A DNA stretch of 64,000 nucleotides, from contig NZ_CP104992.1 of NCBI RefSeq assembly GCF_030323265.1, positions 2,393,501 through 2,457,500 on the forward strand, given 5' to 3'. The notes below the pieces were generated by a model. The model searched no databases, had not been told where the DNA came from, and worked only from the letters and a program-made list of their open reading frames with translations. This DNA comes from Terrirhizobium terrae (lineage in GTDB: Bacteria; Pseudomonadota; Alphaproteobacteria; Rhizobiales; Rhizobiaceae). Below are positions 46,141-56,089 of this stretch, piece after piece (the first letter of the stretch is position 1; each line of letters begins with the position of its first letter). The translations under genes were made by a program, and so were the position numbers.

Positions 46141-46425
46141 TTACTCCGCTTCGGGTGGCCAGCTACGTGCGGTATGCACGATCATCAATATCCAGATGGT
46201 ATCGCCTTCGACTTCATAGACGATGCGATAGCTTTCATGCGGGATCAGCTCCCGCGTTCCTGCGATAGCTCCGGGTCTTCCCAGAAGCGGTAAATCTTTG
46301 AGGCGGGCGATCGCTGCGACGAAAAGCTCATCGATCCTCGCCGCTGCACGCGGATCGCGGGATTCGATATAGTCGAATATCCGGGCACGGTCCTGTCTCG
46401 CAGCCGGCGCCCAGCGGATGTTCAT
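46141..46425 (-). CDS. ParE/RelE-type toxin
   Basis: A 94-residue type II toxin. It reads IRWAPAARQDRARIFDYIES (ParE-type first helices), then LKDLPLLGRPGAIAGTREL with HESYRIVYEVEGDTIWILMI and the C-terminal VHTARSWP. The H/R residues in the final strands and the shape of the protein match the ParE/RelE fold. It follows its antitoxin by 5 bp. ParE toxins inhibit gyrase, RelE toxins cut mRNA; the group cannot be fixed from sequence alone. Confidence 0.82.
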   Translation of the reverse strand: MNIRWAPAARQDRARIFDYIESRDPRAAARIDELFVAAIARLKDLPLLGRPGAIAGTRELIPHESYRIVYEVEGDTIWILMIVHTARSWPPEAE

Positions 46426-46430
46426 TGCGT

Positions 46431-46718
46431 CTAGCGGCGCCCGCTAGAAATCGCAGTGCGTTTCTCGGCAAATTCCCGCTCTACCTCTTCGTCACTCAAA
46501 GTATCGCCTGAGGCGATCTGAGATCGGGCGAGGTCCGCCTTTCTTTGCAGGAAGGCTACATAGTCCGGATTGGATTCCTGCTGGCCGACAAAATCGCGCA
46601 TCATATCGCGGATGATTTGCGAGGCGGGCCTATGCGACGCCTTTGCCGCTGCCATGAACGCATCATGGAGTTCCACATCGACCTGCAATGTGAGTATCGC
46701 GTCCTTGCTCATGGCCAT
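46431..46718 (-). CDS. Ribbon-helix-helix antitoxin of the ParE/RelE-type pair
   Basis: A 95-residue antitoxin. The N-terminal ILTLQVDVELHDAFMAAAKA with HRPASQIIRDMMRDF (about residues 8-42) is a ribbon-helix-helix DNA-binding unit. The C-terminal half (AFLQRKADLARSQIASGD, then SDEEVEREFAEKR) is the toxin-binding part. Start ATG 46718 or ATG 46712. It precedes the toxin gene, as usual for these pairs, and probably represses the operon. Confidence 0.8.
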   Translation of the reverse strand: MAMSKDAILTLQVDVELHDAFMAAAKASHRPASQIIRDMMRDFVGQQESNPDYVAFLQRKADLARSQIASGDTLSDEEVEREFAEKRTAISSGRR

Positions 46719-46857
46719 ATCCTCTGCCGGAAGATATACACTTGATGCGGAGTTGCAGCAATATTGCGATGACGGCCCTAAACAAGCTAGGCGTCAGCCG
46801 GTCGGCGGCTGGATACGAAAATCACGCCCCCATATGCAAGCAATGGAGAATGATCCC

Positions 46858-47100
46858 ATGGCAACGACCCCGCGCAGGCCTGCAAACCCGATGGATGCCG
46901 CCGAAGCGCTGTTCAAGCCGGCGAAGAAGCCAGCCGCTGCTCCGGCGGTCGAGAAGCGCGCGCTGCCCGAGACGAAGGAACTCGTGTCGCTGAAACTCGA
47001 CAGCAAGGTGCTTGAATATTTCCAGGAAGACGGCCCCGGCTGGCAGGACCGCATCAACGATGCGCTGCGGGCGGTGATTGCTGCGAATCCAAAGGATTGA
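46858..47100 (+). CDS. BrnA-family antitoxin-like protein without a partner toxin
   Basis: An 80-residue protein. The C-terminal LVSLKLDSKVLEYFQEDGPG then WQDRINDALRAVIA matches the ribbon-helix-helix end of the BrnA family. The N-terminal part is Pro/Ala/Lys-rich (PMDAAEALFKPAKKPAAAPA). No brnT gene is adjacent on either side, unlike the complete pair at 9062-9587. ATG 46858 has GGAG nine bases before; ATGs at 46834 and 46843 are also in frame. It could be an orphan antitoxin or a DNA-binding regulator. Confidence 0.72.
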   Translation: MATTPRRPANPMDAAEALFKPAKKPAAAPAVEKRALPETKELVSLKLDSKVLEYFQEDGPGWQDRINDALRAVIAANPKD

Positions 47101-47118
47101 ATGAGAGGTATCCGAAGC

Positions 47119-47576
47119 CTAACGCAGGCTTAGTGGGAACCGCGAGGCATCATCATTCCATGGGTCGAAGATTGCCGCGCCAGATAATCGGACATCTTTG
47201 ATATTGCGGGTAGCCAGATAAAGATCGTTCTCGATCGCAGTCGCCGCGAAAAGCGTGTCTATCACCGGCGGTGCATGACCGGCGTCGCGCTTCACGCGAC
47301 CCGAGATCTCCCCCATCGACGGACGACGGTATTTTCCAGCGAAAGGGTTCGTCCACCAAACCTGTCTTCAAGAGCATTCCGGGCGGCGATATGGCGGTAG
47401 CGGTTTTCATCTTCGGAGGGCAGGTTTTCGATGCCCTTGTCATATTCGGCAAGCGTAAGAATGCTGATGAAAAACGTCTCTTCGTTTTGGCCCGCGGCCC
47501 AGCGCTTGACTGACGGCGCACCATTCGGGTTGATCAGCGCCGAGATGACGTTGGTATCGAGCAGCCAGCCGATCAC
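47119..47576 (-). CDS. vapC: VapC-type PIN-domain toxin; frame broken by one base
   Basis: A PIN-domain RNase of about 152 residues after repair. The first acidic residue is in WLLDTNVISALI, the next in ILTLAEYDKGI, and the last two in the C-terminal part PPVIDTLFAATAIENDLYLA and TRNIKDVRL. One missing base in the run at 47310-47314 splits TVVRRWG from EISGRVKRDAGH. The start overlaps the antitoxin stop (ATGA). VapC toxins cleave tRNA or rRNA. The break may be a sequencing error or a genuine inactivation, since toxin genes can decay. Confidence 0.8.
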
Positions 47577-47839
47577 AGTTCGACATCCCGGCCACGATCA
47601 TCGCTTCTCTCAATGTCCAGCGTGTCGAGACCAAGGCTCTCCATAAACTCAACGAAGGGCTTTTGCGGCGCCGGCTTGCTCAGCCGTTCCAGTTCCTCTG
47701 TGCTGATGATGACCACGCTATCCTTGCCGCGCACCGTAACATGCTGAGGACCTTCACTCCGCGCTCGTCGCACCACCTCGGAAAAGCGTGCCTTCGCATC
47801 CTCAAGCTTCCAACTGTTTTGTTCACTTTTGCGCGGCAT
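47573..47839 (-). CDS. Phd/YefM-type antitoxin of the VapC pair
   Basis: An 88-residue antitoxin. It starts with a Lys/Glu-rich arm, then SWKLEDAKARFSEVVRRARS and GPQHVTVRGKDSVVIISTEE (about residues 9-50), the Phd/YefM DNA-binding fold, and ends in an acidic tail (FVEFMESLGLDTLDIERSDD) that would block the PIN toxin. It lies upstream of and overlaps vapC. The complex probably represses the operon. Confidence 0.82.
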   Translation of the reverse strand: MPRKSEQNSWKLEDAKARFSEVVRRARSEGPQHVTVRGKDSVVIISTEELERLSKPAPQKPFVEFMESLGLDTLDIERSDDRGRDVEL

Positions 47840-48158
47840 GGCGTTTCCTGACTGGTCAGATAGTCAGATATAGTTTTCATCATGCAATGAGTCCAGCAGG
47901 CATCTCGGTTTTGCCCCTTCCTTTCCATCCCAAAAACCCGTAATAACCGCGTCCATGACAGATTTCCGGTCGGCTCAGATCTCGGCTAGGATCATCGAGA
48001 AGATGATCATACGAATTATCGGCCCGGCTTTCCGCGCTGCTTGATCAAGCTGCGGGAAGGTCCGGGATTTTGGCGCTTCAAGAAAACCGCGCCTCCGCCA
48101 CCGAATTTTCAATCCGCATTGCGCCCCGATCGGCGCCAAGAGACGATTGCCCGACCCC
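47840..48158. other. Intergenic region upstream of ileS
   Basis: 319 bp without a supported gene. It contains a 12-bp perfect palindrome GCTTGATCAAGC (48039-48050), flanked by CGCt/tGCG to make a 20-bp symmetric site. The region should hold the divergent promoters of the VapC pair and ileS. No tRNA-like or T-box structure was recognised. Confidence 0.45.
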
Positions 48159-51077
48159 ATGACAAATACGCCTGATACTGCTGAAAAGCTCGACTACTCG
48201 AAGACCCTTTATCTGCCGGAGACCGAATTCCCGATGCGCGCCGGCCTGCCGCAGAAGGAGCCGGAAACTGTTGCCCGCTGGCAGCAGATGGATCTCTACA
48301 AGAAGCTTCGCGCTTCCGCCGCCGGCCGCGAAAAATTCGTTCTGCACGACGGCCCTCCCTATGCCAACGGCAACATTCATATCGGCCATGCGCTGAACAA
48401 GATCCTCAAGGACGTCATCACCCGCTCGTTCCAGATGCGCGGCTACGATAGCAACTACGTTCCGGGCTGGGATTGCCACGGCCTGCCGATCGAGTGGAAG
48501 ATCGAGGAAGAGAATTATCGCGCCAAGGGCAAGGCGAAGCCTGACCTGAAGCAGCCCGACGCGATGATCGAATTCCGCAAGGAATGCCGCGCCTATGCCG
48601 AAAAGTGGATCAAGATCCAGGGCGACGAATTCAAGCGCCTCGGCATCGTCGGCGATTTCGACAATCCCTATCTGACGATGAATTTCCACGCGGAAAGCCG
48701 TATCGCCGGTGAGCTGCTGAAGATCGCCATGAGCGGCCAGCTGTATCGCGGCTCCAAGCCGATCATGTGGTCGGTCGTCGAACGCACAGCGCTGGCTGAG
48801 GCTGAGGTCGAGTACCACGACTACGAGAGCGACACGATCTGGGTGAAGTTCCCGGTCGTAGGGGGCTGACAATCTGGCCGATGCCCACGTTGTCATCTGG
48901 ACCACCACCCCGTGGACCATCCCCGGCAACCGTGCCATAGCCTATTCGCCAAAAGTCGCTTACGGCCTTTATGAAGTGACCGCTGCCGAAAACGACTTTG
49001 GCCCGCGTCCGGGCGAAAAGCTGATCTTTGCCGATGCGTTGGCCGACGAGATCGTTCAAAAAGTCGAAGCTCGAATACAAGCGTCTGGCTTCCGTTTCCG
49101 CTGACGATCTGGCATCGATGACGGCTGCCCACCCCTCAAGGGCCTCGGTGGCGGCTACGAATTCGCCGTTCCGCTTCTCGCCGGTGATCACGTTACCGAT
49201 GATGCCGGTACGGGTTTCGTTCACACCGCTCCCTCCCACGGCCGCGAAGACTTCGAGGCATGGATGTCTTCGGTGAAGGAACTGGAAGCCAAGGGCATCG
49301 ACACCCGCATCCCGTTCCCGGTCGATGATGGCGGCACCTATACCGCCGATGCTTCCGGTTTCGAGGGTGGCCGCGTCATGGACGACAACGGTAAGAAGGG
49401 CGATGCCAATGATCGCGTCATCAAGGCGCTGATCGAGCGCAATGCGCTGTTTGCCCGTGGCCGCCTGAAGCACCAGTATCCGCATTCCTGGCGTTCCAAG
49501 AAGCCGATCATCTTCCGCAACACGCCGCAATGGTTCGTCTATATGGACAAGGACCTGAAGGACGGCACGACGCTGCGCACCCGTGCGCTTTCGGCGATCG
49601 ACGACACCCGCTTCGTTCCCGCTGGCGGCCAGAACCGCCTGCGCGCCATGATCGAGCAGCGCCCGGATTGGGTTCTGTCGCGTCAGCGCGCGTGGGGCGT
49701 CCCGATCTGCGTCTTTGCCGATGAGGAAGGCAATGTCCTGCAGGACGAAGAGGTCAATGCCCGCATTCTCGAAGCCTTCGACGCCGAAGGTGCGGATGCC
49801 TGGTTCGCGGCCGGCGCCAAGGAGCGTTTCCTCGGCAACAAGCACGATACGGCCAAGTGGACGCAGGTCATGGACATCCTCGATGTCTGGTTCGACTCGG
49901 GCTCCACCCACACCTTCACGCTGGAAGACCGTCCGGACCTGAAATGGCCGGCCGATGTCTATCTGGAAGGCTCTGACCAGCATCGTGGCTGGTTCCATTC
50001 CTCGCTTCTGGAATCGGCTGCCACCCGCGGCCGCGCGCCCTATGACACGGTCGTCACCCATGGCTTCACCATGGATGAGAAGGGCCAGAAGATGTCGAAG
50101 TCGCTCGGCAACGTCGTGTCCCCGCAGGACGTGATGAAGGATGCCGGCGCCGATATCCTGCGTCTCTGGGTCATGACCACCGACTATTGGGAAGATCAGC
50201 GCCTCGGCAAGACGATCATCCAGACGAATGTCGATGCCTATCGCAAGCTGCGCAACACCATCCGCTGGATGCTCGGCACGCTGGCGCACGACGAAGGTGA
50301 AGAGATCGCCTACGCCGAACTGCCGGAACTCGAAAAGCTGATGCTGCACCGCCTGTCCGAACTGGATAAGGTCGTGCGCGAAGGTTATGACGCGTTCGAG
50401 TTCAAGAAGATCGCCCGCGCGCTGATCGATTTCTGCAATATCGAACTGTCGGCCTTCTATTTCGACATCCGAAAGGATGCGCTCTATTGCGACGCGCCGT
50501 CATCGCTGCGCCGCCGCGCTGCCTTGGCCGTCATCCGAAAAATCTTCGAATGCACGGTCACCTGGCTTGCGCCGATGCTGCCGTTCACGACGGAAGAAGC
50601 CTGGCTGTCGCTGAAGCCGGATGCGGTGTCCGTCCATCTGGAACAGTTCCCGGCAATTCCGGCCGAGTGGAAGAACGAGGCTGTTGCCGAGAAGTGGGCG
50701 AAGATCCGCAAGGTTCGCTCAGTGGTGACGGGCGCTCTCGAAATCGAGCGCAAGGACAAGCGCATCGGTTCGTCGCTGGAAGCGGCCCCAGTCGTTTATG
50801 TCGCGGATGCGGAACTGATGAAGGCACTGGAAGGTCTCGAATTCGAGGAAACCTGCATCACCTCCGCCATCACGATCACGTCAGGGAGGGCCCGGAAGCG
50901 GCCTTCCGTTTGGCCGAAGTGGCGGGTGTGGCCGTCGAGCCGAAACTGGCGGAAGGCACCAAATGCGCCCGTTCCTGGCGGGTGACGACCGATGTCGGCT
51001 CTGATCCGGCATGGCCGGATGTCTCGGCGCGTGATGCCGCGGCACTGACCGAGCTGGCGAAGCTCGGCCGGATCTAA
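48159..51077 (+). CDS. ileS: Isoleucyl-tRNA synthetase; frame broken at four places
   Basis: Class I synthetase charging tRNA-Ile, with an editing domain. About 972 residues after repair. The HIGH motif is YANGNIHIGHALNKIL (about residues 64-79), the editing-domain segment WTTTPWTIPGNRA follows, and KMSKS is in KGQKMSKSLGNVV. Four homopolymer breaks split the gene: an extra G in 48861-48865, an extra A in 49058-49062, a missing C in 49132-49135 and a missing G in 50884-50886. Each repair restores conserved sequence. ATG 48159 is preferred to TTG 48147. Being essential, the gene must be intact in the cell. Confidence 0.95.
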
Positions 51078-51213
51078 ACCTCGGGAATACTGCCGGATGA
51101 TTGCGCTTGAGCGCTTCATCCGGTATTCCTGCCTGAAATTGGCCGGATTTATACGTCAGGTCGACAATAATAGTCTCTGAGGCGTCGAGGCGGGCGCTTG
51201 TGGTAGGGGTTTG

Positions 51214-51849
51214 ATGGAAACGACAAAAGCGTTGAGCATGGCCATGACTGCGGCCGGCATTCTGGCTGCGACCGTGGCTCTCTCCGGCTGCATGGGTCCG
51301 ACTTACGGCACAGACAAGCCTGCAATGGCGCAGCTCGGTGACGACCTCGGTGCCGCAGTCGCGCTCGGCAGCACCCGTGACGAGGAAAAGGCGAAGATCC
51401 GCTATAATCCGCGTCCGCAATTGGTCGTCGCAGGCCAGCAGCAGGCCGGCAATCTGCCCGCGCCGCAGCAGTCGCTCGCCAATCGCGAAAACAATCCGAA
51501 CTGGGTCGAGTCTCCGGAAGAAACCCGTGCGCGCCTGCGCCAGGAAGCCGAGGACAACGAGAAAAACCAGAATTACCGTTCGCCGCTTCTGACGGGCCGC
51601 GGCCAGGCGGGCCAGCTGACGGAAACGGAAAAGTGGGAAGCCTTCCGTCAAGCCAAGGCGAATGCCGAGACCACCGACGTGACGGCGCGCCGCCGTTCGC
51701 TGTCAGAGCCGCCGGCGGAATATCGCTCGGCCGATGCGGGCACCTTGAGCGATCTCGGCGAGCCCGAGAGCAAGAAGGAAGCGCGCCGCAAGAAGGAAGC
51801 CCAGGCTGCCGGCACCGGCGGTTCTTCCTGGTGGAAGCCGTTCCAGTAA
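51214..51849 (+). CDS. Lipoprotein of unknown function
   Basis: A ~211-residue lipoprotein. The signal MAMTAAGILAATVALSGCMG has the lipobox LSGC. The mature part is polar and low in predicted structure: Gln-rich (VVAGQQQAGNLPAPQQSLAN), then Glu/Arg-rich helices (EETRARLRQEAEDNEKNQNY, LTETEKWEAFRQAKANAE) and a Lys-rich tail ending SSWWKPFQ. No family name is offered. Start ATG 51214 or ATG 51238. It follows ileS by ~140 bp and is convergent with tadA. Confidence 0.78.
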   Translation: METTKALSMAMTAAGILAATVALSGCMGPTYGTDKPAMAQLGDDLGAAVALGSTRDEEKAKIRYNPRPQLVVAGQQQAGNLPAPQQSLANRENNPNWVESPEETRARLRQEAEDNEKNQNYRSPLLTGRGQAGQLTETEKWEAFRQAKANAETTDVTARRRSLSEPPAEYRSADAGTLSDLGEPESKKEARRKKEAQAAGTGGSSWWKPFQ

Positions 51850-51867
51850 GTCTCAGCCTGCCGGGCC

Positions 51868-52323
51868 TTATTTTTCCCGCCGTTCGCGAAAGAAGTTGGT
51901 GAGCAGCTCGGCGGCGTCCTGTTCGCCGATGCCGGAATAGACATCCGGCGCATGGTGGCAGGTCGGTTGCGAAAAGAACCGCACGCCGCTTTCCACCGCA
52001 CCACCCTTCGGATCGTTCGCGCCGTAATAAAGCCGGCGGATACGGGCAAAGGAAATGGCGCCGGCGCACATGGTGCAGGGTTCCAGCGTCACATACAGAT
52101 CGGCCCCGCCGAGCCGTTCCGCGCCGAGCTTTTCGGCGGCCTCGCGAATGACGGCGATTTCGGCATGGGCGGTCACGTCATTGTCGGCACGGGTGCGGTT
52201 CCCCGAACGGGCGACGATGACGCCGTCAATGACCAGAACGGCGCCGACCGGAACCTCTCCGCGTGCCGCCGCATTCCTGGCTTCTGTCAGGGCGGCATCC
52301 ATGAAGCCGTCACTCTTAGGCAT
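51868..52323 (-). CDS. tadA: tRNA-specific adenosine deaminase TadA
   Basis: Deaminates A34 to inosine in tRNA-Arg(ACG). 151 residues. The zinc site is DVTAHAEIAVIREA (catalytic Glu in HAE, about 52-55) with LEPCTMCAGAI (about 81-91). Other family parts are RGEVPVGAVLV near the start and YYGANDPKGGAVES after the zinc site. Start ATG 52323, or a Met at residue 8. Convergent with the lipoprotein gene and divergent from the pseudouridine synthase gene. Confidence 0.95.
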   Translation of the reverse strand: MPKSDGFMDAALTEARNAAARGEVPVGAVLVIDGVIVARSGNRTRADNDVTAHAEIAVIREAAEKLGAERLGGADLYVTLEPCTMCAGAISFARIRRLYYGANDPKGGAVESGVRFFSQPTCHHAPDVYSGIGEQDAAELLTNFFRERREK

Positions 52324-52469
52324 TTCAGCGATTTCCTCTTAACCCGGATCGCATGAACTGGTAGGAAGCATCCAACACGAAGCGCGCTATGCGGGCGTGC
52401 ATCTTCTAGTCAACACGAACACGGATGTCCGGCACAGTCCGTCGACATCATGCTTCAGGCAAACAACAA

Positions 52470-54615
52470 ATGAATTCAAAAGACAAGCCGAAGCGCGGCG
52501 AAGCCAAGCCCTTCGTTCGCGAAACCAAGCCCAGAGCGGAAGGCAAGACTGCATCTAAGCCGGGTGCCAAGTCTGCTGTAAAGTCGTCCGCGCCGGCAAA
52601 GACCCGCGCCAAGGCGGACGCTGCGCCGAAGAAGCAGGTGCGCTCCGCCAAGCGTGAGGAATTCGCGGCCGACGCAGGCTCGACGGCCGGTGACGGCAAG
52701 CCCGAGCGCATTTCCAAGATACTCGCCCGCGCCGGCGTGGCGTCGCGCCGCGACATCGAGCGGATGATCCTCGACGGCCGCGTCACCCTGAACGGCAAGG
52801 TTCTCGACACGCCGGTCATCAACGTGACGCTGGACGACAAGATCGAAGTCGATGGCGTGCCGATCCGCGGCATCGAGCGCACGCGCTTGTGGCTCTACCA
52901 CAAGCCCGGCGGCTTGGTGACGACCAATTCCGATCCGGAAGGCCGTCCCACCGTGTTCGACAACCTGCCGGAAGGTCTGCCGCGGGTTCTTTCGATCGGT
53001 CGCCTCGACATCAATACCGAAGGCCTGCTGCTGCTGACCAATGACGGCGGCCTGTCTCGGACGCTCGAACTGCCGACCACCGGCTGGTTGCGCCGCTACC
53101 GCGTGCGCGCCCATGGCGAGGTCGATCAGGAAGCACTCGACAAGCTGAAGGACGGTATTGCCGTCGACGGCGTTCTCTACGGTTCGATCGAGGCGACGCT
53201 CGACCGCAGCCAGGGCCGCAACGTCTGGATCACCATGGGCCTGCGCGAAGGCAAGAACCGCGAGATCAAGAACGTGCTCGGCGCCCTCGGCCTTGAGGTC
53301 AACCGCCTGATCCGCATCTCCTACGGTCCGTTCCAGCTCGGCGATCTGCCGGAAGGCGAGGCGCTGGAAGTGCGCGGCCGCACCCTGCGCGACCAGCTCG
53401 GCCCGCGCCTCATCGATGAGGCGAAGGCGAATTTCGAAGCGCCGCTCTATAACGAGCGCGGCGCTGAGGACGACAAGCCTCAGCGTGCCGAAAAGGCAGA
53501 GCGCGGCTGGGCCGGCGATCGTGGCGATCGCGTCAATGATCGGGGAGCGACCGAGGTGGCGCCAGGGGGATGACCGCGGAGATCGCCGCGAGCGTGCACT
53601 CGGCCGTCTCGACACCAAGCGGGACGACCGCAAGTTCGGCGGCAAGCCCGCGGGCAAGTTCGGCGACAAGGCACGCGATCGCGACTTCGGCGATGAGAAA
53701 CCGAAGAAGCGTACGCCGATGGGTACCAGCCGCACGACCAATGTCTGGATGGCACCCGGCGCGCGCCCGACCACCGATGACAGGGGACGCAAGACCTCGG
53801 CCCGTGCCGAGGCGGAACAGCTGTTCAAAAAGCCGACGCCCGAAAATGACCGCCGCGTCGTGGTCAATCGTACGGCCGACGAGGATGGCGACTGGATCCG
53901 CGCAGACGGCCCGGACAAGTCCGACAAGGGCGGCTTTGGCGGCAAGCGGGGTTTTGGAGATCGTGAAGGCCGTGGCGATCGCGGTGATCGCGGATTTGGC
54001 GACAAACCGAGAGGCGAGCGCAGCTTCGGTGATCGCAAGCCCCGCGAAGATGGCGACCGCCCCGCGCGCTTCTCCGGAGAGGGACGCTCCGAGCGTTCGC
54101 GTGGAGAAGGTAATTTCCGTGACCGCCCGCGTGGTGATGGCCCCCGTGGTGACAGGCCCCGCGGCGATCGTCCCTATGGCGACAAGCCCAGAGGTGAGCG
54201 GTCTTCCGGCGAGCGGTCATTTGGTGACCGCAAGCCGCGTCAGGATGGTGATCGTCCGGCCCGATCGTTCGGCGGCGAGGGACGTTCGGAACGTCCCCGT
54301 GGCGAAGGTCGCAGTGAACGTCCGTTCTCCGATCGTCCGTCGCGTGGCGACCGTCCCGCACGGGACGACAACAGGGGCGAGCGCAGCTTTGGCGATCGTC
54401 CGGCCCGGGGCGACAAGCCATTTGGTGGAAAACCGTCCGGCGGTAAGCCTGGATTTGGCGGCAAGCCCGGTGGATCGAAAGGTTTCGGCGGCAAGCCCGG
54501 CGGCGGCGGTTCGCGTGGCGGTGCCGGTGGCGGCAAGCCCGGTGGTCGCCCGGCTGGCGGCGGTGGAAGGCCCGGAGGGCGTCCTGCCGGCAAGCCGCGC
54601 ACGCCGAGGGGCTGA
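52470..54615 (+). CDS. rluB: Ribosomal large-subunit pseudouridine synthase (RluB-type) with long Gly/Arg/Asp-rich tail; frame broken by one base
   Basis: Converts U to pseudouridine in 23S rRNA (position 2605 in E. coli RluB). About 714 residues after repair, more than twice E. coli RluB (291). A Lys/Ala-rich N-terminal arm (~70 residues) precedes an S4 domain (RISKILARAGVASRRDIERM) and the catalytic domain with GRLDINTEGLLLLTNDG (catalytic Asp in RLD). The last ~350 residues are low complexity: repeated GDRP, GERSFGDRKP, FGGKPG and RPAGG units. An extra G in 53565-53569 breaks the frame just before the tail's main part. ATG 52470 (MNSKDK) is the likely start. The tail is probably disordered and RNA-binding. 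Confidence 0.9.
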
Positions 54616-54618
54616 TCG

Positions 54619-55179
54619 ATGCGCATCGTTGGGGGTGAATTCCGCGGCCGCGCCCTGGCCACGCCGAAGACGAACGACATCCGGCCGACTATCGACCGGA
54701 CGCGCGAAAGCCTGTTCAACATCATCGGCCATGTCTATCCGGAAGCGCTGGACGGCACCCGGGTGATCGACCTCTTCGCCGGCACCGGCGCGGTCGGCCT
54801 CGAGGCTCTGTCGCGTGGTTGCCGCACGGCGCTCTTCGTCGAGAACGGCGTCGAGGGTCGCGGCCTTCTCTGGGAGAACATCGACAGTTTCGGCCTGCAC
54901 GGTCGCGCGCGCATCCTGCGCCGCGATGCGACCAGCCTCGGCACGATCGGCAATATCGAGCCGTTCAACTTCCTCTTCGCCGATCCGCCTTATGGCCAGA
55001 AGCTCGGCGAACGGGCGCTTTATGCGGCTCATGCCGGCGGCTGGCTGGTGCCGGGCGCGCTGGTGGTTCTGGAAGAAAAGGCGGATGTCGAGCTTGATGT
55101 CGATCCGGTGTTCAAGCCGCTGGAAAGCCGTATGTTCGGCGATACCCGTGTGGAATTCTATCGCTACGAGCCGGGCTGA
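54619..55179 (+). CDS. rsmD: 16S rRNA m2G966 methyltransferase RsmD
   Basis: Methylates N2 of G966 in 16S rRNA. 186 residues. It starts MRIVGGEFRGRALATPK, then PTIDRTRESLFNII, the SAM motif VIDLFAGTGAVGLEALSRG (about 51-69) and the catalytic FLFADPPYG (motif DPPY). It begins 3 bp after the pseudouridine synthase stop and is followed by the patatin gene 6 bp later, so the three form a probable operon with two rRNA-modifying enzymes. Confidence 0.95.
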   Translation: MRIVGGEFRGRALATPKTNDIRPTIDRTRESLFNIIGHVYPEALDGTRVIDLFAGTGAVGLEALSRGCRTALFVENGVEGRGLLWENIDSFGLHGRARILRRDATSLGTIGNIEPFNFLFADPPYGQKLGERALYAAHAGGWLVPGALVVLEEKADVELDVDPVFKPLESRMFGDTRVEFYRYEPG

Positions 55180-55185
55180 CGAACC

Positions 55186-56070
55186 ATGAACACCCGCATC
55201 AGCCTGCCAGATCTCAACGCAGACGAGACCGCCAACGGTCTTCGTTATGCGGTGGCTTTCGGCGGCGGCGGGGCTAGGGGCATTTCCCATATCAGCGTCA
55301 TCGAGGCGCTGGACGAGATCGGCATCCGGCCGGTCGCCATCTCCGGTTCCTCAATCGGTGCGATCATGGGCGCCGGCATGGCGTCGGGCATGCGCGGCGC
55401 CGATATCCGGGATTATACGCTGCAGACGGTCGGCACCCGCAACTATCTTCTGAACCGTCTCTGGGCGCTCGGTCCCGCCTCTATGCGCGACAAGCTCGGC
55501 GGCTTCCGCTTCGGCCATTTCAATCTGGAACCGATCCTCGAAGCCTTCCTGCCGCCGGAAATCCCGCGGGATTTTGCCGATCTCGCCATCCCATTGAAGA
55601 TTTCCGCGACCGACTATTACGGCCAGGCGGAAGTGGTGCTGGAGACCGGCGAGCTGCGCGAGGCGATCGCGGCCTCCGCCGCCATTCCCGGCCTGTTCAT
55701 GCCGGTCTGGGTCAATGGCCGGGTGATGATCGACGGCGGCGTGCTTAACCCCATTCCCTACGAGCCGCTGCTGGAACTTGCGGACGTTGTCATCGCCGTC
55801 GATGTCGTCGGCGCGCCGGAGGGCGACGGCACCCATCCGCCGAGCCGTATCGACAGCCTGTTCGGCGCAAGCCAGCTCACCATGCAGGCCAGCATCTCGC
55901 TAAAACTTAAGCTCAACCCACCGCACATCTTCCTGCGCCCGCAGGTCAACCGTTTTCGAGTCTTGGATTTCCTGCGTGCCCGCGAAATCCTCGACGAGTC
56001 CGAACACGTCAAGGACGAGCTGAAACGGGCGGTCGATGCGCTGGAGACAGCCTTCGAGAGTAATCGCTGA
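55186..56070 (+). CDS. Patatin-like phospholipase family protein
   Basis: A 294-residue Ser-Asp acyl hydrolase. The oxyanion loop FGGGGARGISHISVIEAL (about 25-42) is followed by the nucleophile elbow ISGSSIGAIMGAG (about 54-66, Gly-x-Ser-x-Gly), and the catalytic Asp in VMIDGGVLNP (Asp-Gly-Gly). It resembles RssA/YchK-type bacterial patatins. The substrate is unknown. ATG 55186 is 6 bp after rsmD and may be cotranscribed; it ends ~20 bp from a convergent antiporter gene. Confidence 0.88.
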   Translation: MNTRISLPDLNADETANGLRYAVAFGGGGARGISHISVIEALDEIGIRPVAISGSSIGAIMGAGMASGMRGADIRDYTLQTVGTRNYLLNRLWALGPASMRDKLGGFRFGHFNLEPILEAFLPPEIPRDFADLAIPLKISATDYYGQAEVVLETGELREAIAASAAIPGLFMPVWVNGRVMIDGGVLNPIPYEPLLELADVVIAVDVVGAPEGDGTHPPSRIDSLFGASQLTMQASISLKLKLNPPHIFLRPQVNRFRVLDFLRAREILDESEHVKDELKRAVDALETAFESNR

Positions 56071-56089
56071 CACCGGCGTCGGTGCCGAG

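Noticed and set aside
52476..54038. Open frame antisense to the pseudouridine synthase
   Set aside because: Low-complexity mirror of the repeated tail; no start signal.
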